From JAYSFC01 sp041913505 (GTDB lineage Bacteria > Pseudomonadota > Gammaproteobacteria > Burkholderiales > Burkholderiaceae_C): a stretch of 18,070 nt of DNA. Positions 14,831 through 18,070 of this stretch are shown in pieces; positions within the stretch are counted from its first letter, which is position 1, and each line of letters begins with the position of its first letter. The stretch covers positions 1 through 18,070 of the forward strand of contig JAYSFC010000076.1 of NCBI GenBank assembly GCA_041913505.1, in the 5' to 3' direction. The notes beneath the pieces are model-generated. The model was not told the DNA's origin and ran no database searches. It saw only the letters and a list, made by a program, of their open reading frames with translations. The position numbers and the translations under genes were made by a program.

Positions 14831-15772
14831 TCAGACGGGCGATACCGGACCACGCCCCGCGAAGTGCCCTTCGGCATTCGCGAGGAAGCGGTCGACGCTG
14901 GCCTGCACAGCCTCGGGCGACCAGCCCGCGACATGGGGCGTGAGCAGCACGTTGGGCAGGTCCACGAGCGGCGCAGGTGGCAGCGGTTCGCTCTCGTACA
15001 CATCGAGGCCCGCGCCCGCCAGGCGCCCTTCGCGCAGGGCCGCGGCCAGTGCCTCGGTATCGACCACGCTGCCGCGCGCGATGTTGACGAGGTAGCCCTG
15101 CGGCCCCAGCGCGTCGAGCACGGTGGCATTCACCGCATGGCGCGTAGCTGGGCCACCCGGCGTGGCGCACACGAGTACGTCGCACCACTCGGCCAGCGCG
15201 GGCAGGCTGTCGAAGTAGCGGTGCTCCACGTCCGCGCGCGGGCGGCGGTTGTGGTAGCCCACGGGCATGTCGAAGCCCGCGGCGCGGCGCGCGATCTTCT
15301 GGCCGATGGTGCCCAGGCCGAAGATGCCCAGGCGCTTGCCCGACACGTTGGGCGGCAGGCCGATGGCGTCGCGCCACACGCCATCGCGGCACTGGCGGTC
15401 GAGCCGGTGCAGGCCGCGCACGGCGCCGATGAGCAAGCCAAAGGCATGGTCGGCCACGCAGTCGTCGTTGGTGCCCGCGCCGTTGGCGACGGCGATGCCG
15501 CGCGCACGCGCCGCATCGAGCGCAATGTTCTCGTAGCCCGCGCCCAGTGCGCACACGAGTTCGAGCGCGGGCAGCACCGCAATTTCTTGCGCCGTGAGCC
15601 CCGTGGCGCCGATGGTGAGCACTGCGCGAATGCGCGCGCCGTGCGCCGCGATGGCCGCCGCGCGCTCGGGCGGCGTGGGGGCGTAGAGCAGCTCGTAGGC
15701 GGCGCCGATCTGGGCCTGGTGTTGCGGGGTGAGGATGTTGAGGGCAAGCAGGGGGATGCGGGCGGTGGTCAC
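14831..15772 (-). CDS. D-2-hydroxyacid dehydrogenase (glyoxylate/hydroxypyruvate reductase-like)
   Basis: A 313-residue member of the D-isomer-specific 2-hydroxyacid dehydrogenase family, which reduces 2-oxoacids such as glyoxylate or hydroxypyruvate. The nucleotide-binding motif is GLGTIG (152-157). The next strand ends in YHNRRPR (173-179), whose arginines favour NADPH over NADH. Catalytic residues are Arg233 (in NIARGSVVD), a Glu near 260-262 (DVYESEP) and His280 (LLTPHVAGW). The GTG at 15772 is taken as the start because family similarity begins there (IPLLALNIL); no ATG is available nearby and the Shine-Dalgarno is weak, with AGAAG about ten bases upstream. TTG two codons further up is an alternative. 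The region just upstream of the start is occupied by the AT-rich repeat. Confidence 0.9.
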   Translation of the reverse strand: MTTARIPLLALNILTPQHQAQIGAAYELLYAPTPPERAAAIAAHGARIRAVLTIGATGLTAQEIAVLPALELVCALGAGYENIALDAARARGIAVANGAGTNDDCVADHAFGLLIGAVRGLHRLDRQCRDGVWRDAIGLPPNVSGKRLGIFGLGTIGQKIARRAAGFDMPVGYHNRRPRADVEHRYFDSLPALAEWCDVLVCATPGGPATRHAVNATVLDALGPQGYLVNIARGSVVDTEALAAALREGRLAGAGLDVYESEPLPPAPLVDLPNVLLTPHVAGWSPEAVQASVDRFLANAEGHFAGRGPVSPV

Positions 15773-15777
15773 GGGCA

Positions 15778-15840
15778 ATGCTTCTGTATTGATAGCTGAT
15801 AGTGCAATGGATACATGCACTGCGGGCCATTTTGCGCCAA
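15778..15840. repeat. Short interspersed hairpin repeat of Comamonadaceae type
   Basis: A 60-odd-base AT-rich element lies between two genes in otherwise GC-rich DNA. On the + strand it reads TTCTGTATTGATAGCTGATAG, then a small inverted repeat (AGTGCA at 15801-15806, TGCACT at 15816-15821, 9-base loop), then GGGCCATTTTG. The order ATTGATAGCTG, then a hairpin arm, then GGCC plus an AT tail, matches intergenic repeats I recall as very common in Comamonadaceae, where the arms are usually AGCGCT-like; that comparison is from memory. It directly abuts the dehydrogenase start and so forms its upstream region. Confidence 0.5.
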
Positions 15841-15874
15841 ACCTGCCGCCCCTGCGGGCGCTGGGGCCGCCATC

Positions 15875-15906
15875 AAAAAAGCGCCCCCGGCTGGCAGCGG
15901 GGGCGC
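15875..15906 (-). terminator. Intrinsic terminator after the Rieske-deaminase genes
   Basis: On the minus strand, GCGCCCCCG and CGGGGGCGC (plus positions 15898-15906 and 15881-15889) form a perfect 9-bp stem with an 8-base loop, followed by TTTTTT (15875-15880). It begins 5 bases after the deaminase stop codon and is a textbook rho-independent terminator closing the cluster. Confidence 0.93.
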
Positions 15907-15911
15907 GCCGC

Positions 15912-16964
15912 TCAGCCGTCGTGCTCGTAGCAGCGCTCGAAGATTTCCTTGAGCTGGTGCTCCCAGACGCGCTTGTCGGCATTGGAGGCAAAGCTCGCCT
16001 CGAAGCTGTTCCACGCGAGCTGGTAGGCATGGCGTGCCGTAAGCCCCGTGGCCGCGAACACCTGCGTGAAGTTCTCGTTGATGTAGCCGCCGAAGTAGGC
16101 TGGGTCGTCGGAGTTCACGGTGGCGGCCAGGCCCGCGTCGAGCAGCTTGCCCAGGTTGTGGTCGGCAAGGCGGGGGAACACCTGGAGCTTCTGGTTCGAC
16201 AGCGGGCACACGGTGAGCGCGATGCGCTCCTGCGCGAGGCGCTGCATGAGCCGCACGTCGTGCACGGCCTGCACGCCGTGGTCGATGCGCTCCACCTTGA
16301 GCACGTCGAGCGCGCTCCAGATATAGGCCGGCGGGCCCTCCTCGCCCGCATGGGCCACCAGGTGCAGGCCCAGTTCGCGGCAGCGGGCGAACACGCGTGC
16401 GAACTTCTCGGGCGGGTGGCCGACCTCGCTGCTGTCCAGGCCCACGCCGACGATCTTGTCGAGCAGCGGCAGCGCCTGCTCCAGGGTTTCGAAGGCGGAC
16501 TCCTCGCTCAGGTGGCGCAGGAAGCACAGGATCAGCGTGGCGCTGATGCCCCGCTCGGTGCGCGCATCCTCGCAGGCGCGGTGCAGGCCATTGATCACGG
16601 TCTCGATGGGCACACCGCGCGCCGTGTGCGTCTGCGGGTCGAAGAAGATCTCGGCATGCGCCACGTTGTCGGCCACCGCGCGCGCCAGGTAGGCGCGCGC
16701 CATGTCGTAGAAGTCCTCCTCGTGCAGCAGCACGCTGGCGCCTGCGTAGTAGATATCGAGAAAGCTCTGCAGGTTGGTGAACGCGTAGGCGCTGCGCAGT
16801 TCGTCCACGCTCGCATAGGGCAGCGGCACGCCGTTGCGCTGCGCGAGCGCGAAGATCAACTCGGGCTCGAGCGATCCCTCGATGTGGATGTGCAGCTCGG
16901 CCTTGGGCATGCTGCGCAGCAGGGCCGGCAGGCGCGCGGCGGGAACAGGTGGAACCTTGAACAT
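15912..16964 (-). CDS. Adenosine deaminase family protein, probably adenine deaminase
   Basis: A 350-residue zinc-dependent deaminase. Metal and catalytic motifs are LHIHIEGSLEPEL (His25, His27), VAHAGEEG (His205, catalytic Glu208), ERIDHG (His229) and NSDDPAYFGGY (Asp286/Asp287). Several features fit the adenosine-deaminase-like adenine deaminases (yeast Aah1 and Pseudomonas PA0148 type) better than true adenosine deaminases: EGSLEPEL in place of the HLDGxL-type start, GLDSSEVGHPP at 176-185, the HAGEEGPPAYIW run, and the FFDPQTH segment. I therefore favour adenine to hypoxanthine; automated annotation would likely say adenosine deaminase (add). The ATG at 16964 shares a base with the stop of the upstream Rieske gene (TGATG), so the two are translationally coupled. 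A strong terminator follows the stop. Confidence 0.92.
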   Translation of the reverse strand: MFKVPPVPAARLPALLRSMPKAELHIHIEGSLEPELIFALAQRNGVPLPYASVDELRSAYAFTNLQSFLDIYYAGASVLLHEEDFYDMARAYLARAVADNVAHAEIFFDPQTHTARGVPIETVINGLHRACEDARTERGISATLILCFLRHLSEESAFETLEQALPLLDKIVGVGLDSSEVGHPPEKFARVFARCRELGLHLVAHAGEEGPPAYIWSALDVLKVERIDHGVQAVHDVRLMQRLAQERIALTVCPLSNQKLQVFPRLADHNLGKLLDAGLAATVNSDDPAYFGGYINENFTQVFAATGLTARHAYQLAWNSFEASFASNADKRVWEHQLKEIFERCYEHDG

Positions 16965-17941
16965 CAGCAGACTCCGAAGGTGATGCCGCCGGCCTTGAGA
17001 AAGCGGCGGTAAGCAGATGATGCCTTGTCCGCAGCCGTATGCAACTCGGCGCGCAGATCGAGCGGCAGGCGCCGCGGGCGCTGCGACTCGAGCACCGGCT
17101 GGTCCTGCGTGAAGATGGTGTGCTGGAAGGCCCGCAGCTTCTCGTCGGGCGTGTCGAAATCGGCCACCGCCAGGCGGAACCACACGCGGCTCGTCTCGGG
17201 TGTGAGCGGGCACACGAAGAGCGCGATCGCCTCGCGCCAGCCCTGCACGGCGGTGGTGCCGGCCTCGGGCACCTTGGTCAGCACGGCCGTGTAGGGCCCG
17301 GTCACTTCGTAGGTGTATTCCACCTGCGCCGCCTGGGTGGAGTGCAGGTTGGATTGCGGCTGCCAGGCCTTGCAGCCCATGGCGCGCAAGCCCGTGGGCA
17401 GGGGCTCCACGCGGTAGTCCTCGATGGCCGCAGCCTCGCGCATGCCCAGCCAGCCCTCGTGCACGAAGCCGAAGTGCGACATGTCGAGAAAATTCTCGAT
17501 GATGCGCGGCGCGCTGGCCTCCACGTCGTAGGGGCCGCAGTTGAGCTTGCGCAGGCGCGCATCGCCCTCGGCCGCGAAGGCGGGCGGCGGCGCATCGCCC
17601 GCTTCCATCCGCACCCACACGAGACCGTGGGCCTCGTGCACCGCGTAGTGGCGGGCGCAGTGCGTGGCAAGCGGCGTGAAATGCGGCAGCGCGGGCACGT
17701 GCACGCACTGCCCGCCGGCGGCGAACTGCCAGCCGTGGTAGGGGCACTCCAGCCGCCCACCGTGCACGCGGCCCAGCGACAAGCGCGCTCCGCGGTGCGG
17801 ACATTGGTCGGCGAAGGCCTGGACGCGGCCTTCGGCATCGCGCCAGAGCACGATGTCGCGCTCCAGCAGGTGCGCGGCCAGCGGCGCCTGGGCCACGTCC
17901 TGCGACTGGGCAACGGGGTGCCAGAGGGTTGCTTCGATCAT
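16964..17941 (-). CDS. Rieske [2Fe-2S] aromatic ring-hydroxylating oxygenase alpha subunit
   Basis: A 325-residue Rieske non-heme iron oxygenase. The N-terminal Rieske domain has CPHRG (Cys47, His49) and, 16 residues later, CPYHGW (Cys66, His69). The catalytic domain has the mononuclear-iron motif ENFLDMSHFGFVH with Asp153, His156 and His161. Size and motif spacing resemble VanA-like and N- or O-demethylase-type oxygenases and the urate-linked HpxD group rather than large biphenyl-type dioxygenases. No reductase partner is in the window. Context (purine-type binding protein upstream, purine deaminase overlapping downstream, guanine deaminase nearby) points to a purine-related substrate, but this is inference. 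The ATG at 17941 has AGGAGT (17951-17956) upstream with about ten-base spacing. The stop overlaps the deaminase start. Confidence 0.93.
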   Translation of the reverse strand: MIEATLWHPVAQSQDVAQAPLAAHLLERDIVLWRDAEGRVQAFADQCPHRGARLSLGRVHGGRLECPYHGWQFAAGGQCVHVPALPHFTPLATHCARHYAVHEAHGLVWVRMEAGDAPPPAFAAEGDARLRKLNCGPYDVEASAPRIIENFLDMSHFGFVHEGWLGMREAAAIEDYRVEPLPTGLRAMGCKAWQPQSNLHSTQAAQVEYTYEVTGPYTAVLTKVPEAGTTAVQGWREAIALFVCPLTPETSRVWFRLAVADFDTPDEKLRAFQHTIFTQDQPVLESQRPRRLPLDLRAELHTAADKASSAYRRFLKAGGITFGVC

Positions 17942-17957
17942 GGGAGGCTCACTCCTG

Positions 17958-17988
17958 AAAGAAAAAGGGCCACCCGCAGGCAGCCCTT
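17958..17988 (-). terminator. Intercistronic terminator between binding-protein gene and Rieske gene
   Basis: On the minus strand, AAGGGCTGCC (17988-17979) pairs with GGTGGCCCTT (17974-17965) through 10 base pairs, two of them G-U, around a TGCG loop, followed by TTTCTTT (17964-17958). It starts 23 bases after the binding-protein stop and ends one base before the Rieske ribosome binding site, so it should reduce rather than isolate downstream expression. Confidence 0.85.
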
Positions 17989-18011
17989 GGAGGGTACAGG
18001 CCGCGCGCGGC

Positions 18012-18070
18012 TTACTTCTTGTCGCCGCCCGGCACCTTGCCTTCCACGCCCTTGACGTAGAAGTTGATGC
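18012..18070 (-). CDS. C-terminal end of a probable BMP-family ABC transporter substrate-binding protein (partial)
   Basis: Only the last 18 residues and the stop (TAA at 18012-18014) are in the window; the gene continues beyond the right edge. The residues read NFYVKGVEGKVPGGDKK after an Ile. The (M/I)NFYV-KGV ending followed by a Lys-rich tail resembles the end of basic-membrane-protein (BMP) family periplasmic binding proteins, which carry purine nucleosides or bases, as I recall them from Burkholderiales. So short a piece cannot prove the family; the neighbouring purine deaminase genes support it. A terminator follows directly. Confidence 0.55.
   Translation of the reverse strand, partial: INFYVKGVEGKVPGGDKK

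Noticed and set aside
14393..17012. Two long + strand open frames opposite the dehydrogenase and deaminase genes
   Set aside because: Antisense shadows; they run across a terminator and a repeat and carry no domain motifs.
17039..18055. Long + strand open frame opposite the Rieske gene
   Set aside because: Crosses the Rieske gene, its terminator and the binding-protein end; composition is shadow-like.

Overview
The window is high-GC, tightly packed proteobacterial chromosome, most like a denitrifying member of the Comamonadaceae (Acidovorax / Alicycliphilus / Delftia type). Reasons: the nitrous oxide reductase accessory genes run as nosR-nosD-nosF-nosY-nosL with no nosZ between nosR and nosD; the protein sequences look betaproteobacterial; and a short AT-rich hairpin repeat near 15.8 kb resembles intergenic repeats I associate with that family. 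The genus is inference. No rRNA, tRNA, CRISPR array, insertion sequence or phage gene was seen.

Left part (about 0.1-7.1 kb, + strand): an overlapping chain, nosR, nosD, nosF, nosY, nosL and a second NosL-family gene. NosR is the membrane flavo/iron-sulfur protein that supports electron supply and expression for N2O reductase. NosD, NosF and NosY form the ABC-type complex needed to build the copper-sulfur centre of NosZ. The two NosL proteins are candidate copper donors. nosZ is not in the window and presumably lies just upstream. A very strong hairpin terminator sits directly in front of nosR, which suggests nosR-L is expressed by reduced read-through.

Middle (7.1-12.4 kb): a DEAD-box RNA helicase (rhlE) and a neutral zinc metallopeptidase (ypfJ family), both on the minus strand. 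They are followed by a plus-strand pair with a 4-base overlap: an ornithine cyclodeaminase/mu-crystallin family reductase and a membrane diguanylate cyclase.

Right part (12.4-18.1 kb): mostly minus-strand nucleotide and nucleobase metabolism. dCTP deaminase (dcd) and guanine deaminase (guaD) are followed by a plus-strand HIT protein and a minus-strand D-2-hydroxyacid dehydrogenase. A final minus-strand cluster holds the end of a BMP-family (nucleoside/purine-type) ABC substrate-binding protein, a Rieske oxygenase, and an adenosine-deaminase-family enzyme whose motifs fit adenine deaminase better. A clear terminator lies between the binding protein and the Rieske gene, and another closes the cluster. 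Together these suggest purine uptake, deamination and perhaps oxidative ring attack.

Most of the window is ordinary core or metabolic gene content. The least explained items are the Rieske oxygenase fused translationally to a purine deaminase, the paired NosL proteins with different anchors and metal motifs, the two intercistronic terminators that leave no room for a promoter, and two AT-rich repeat-like patches, one of them inside guaD.
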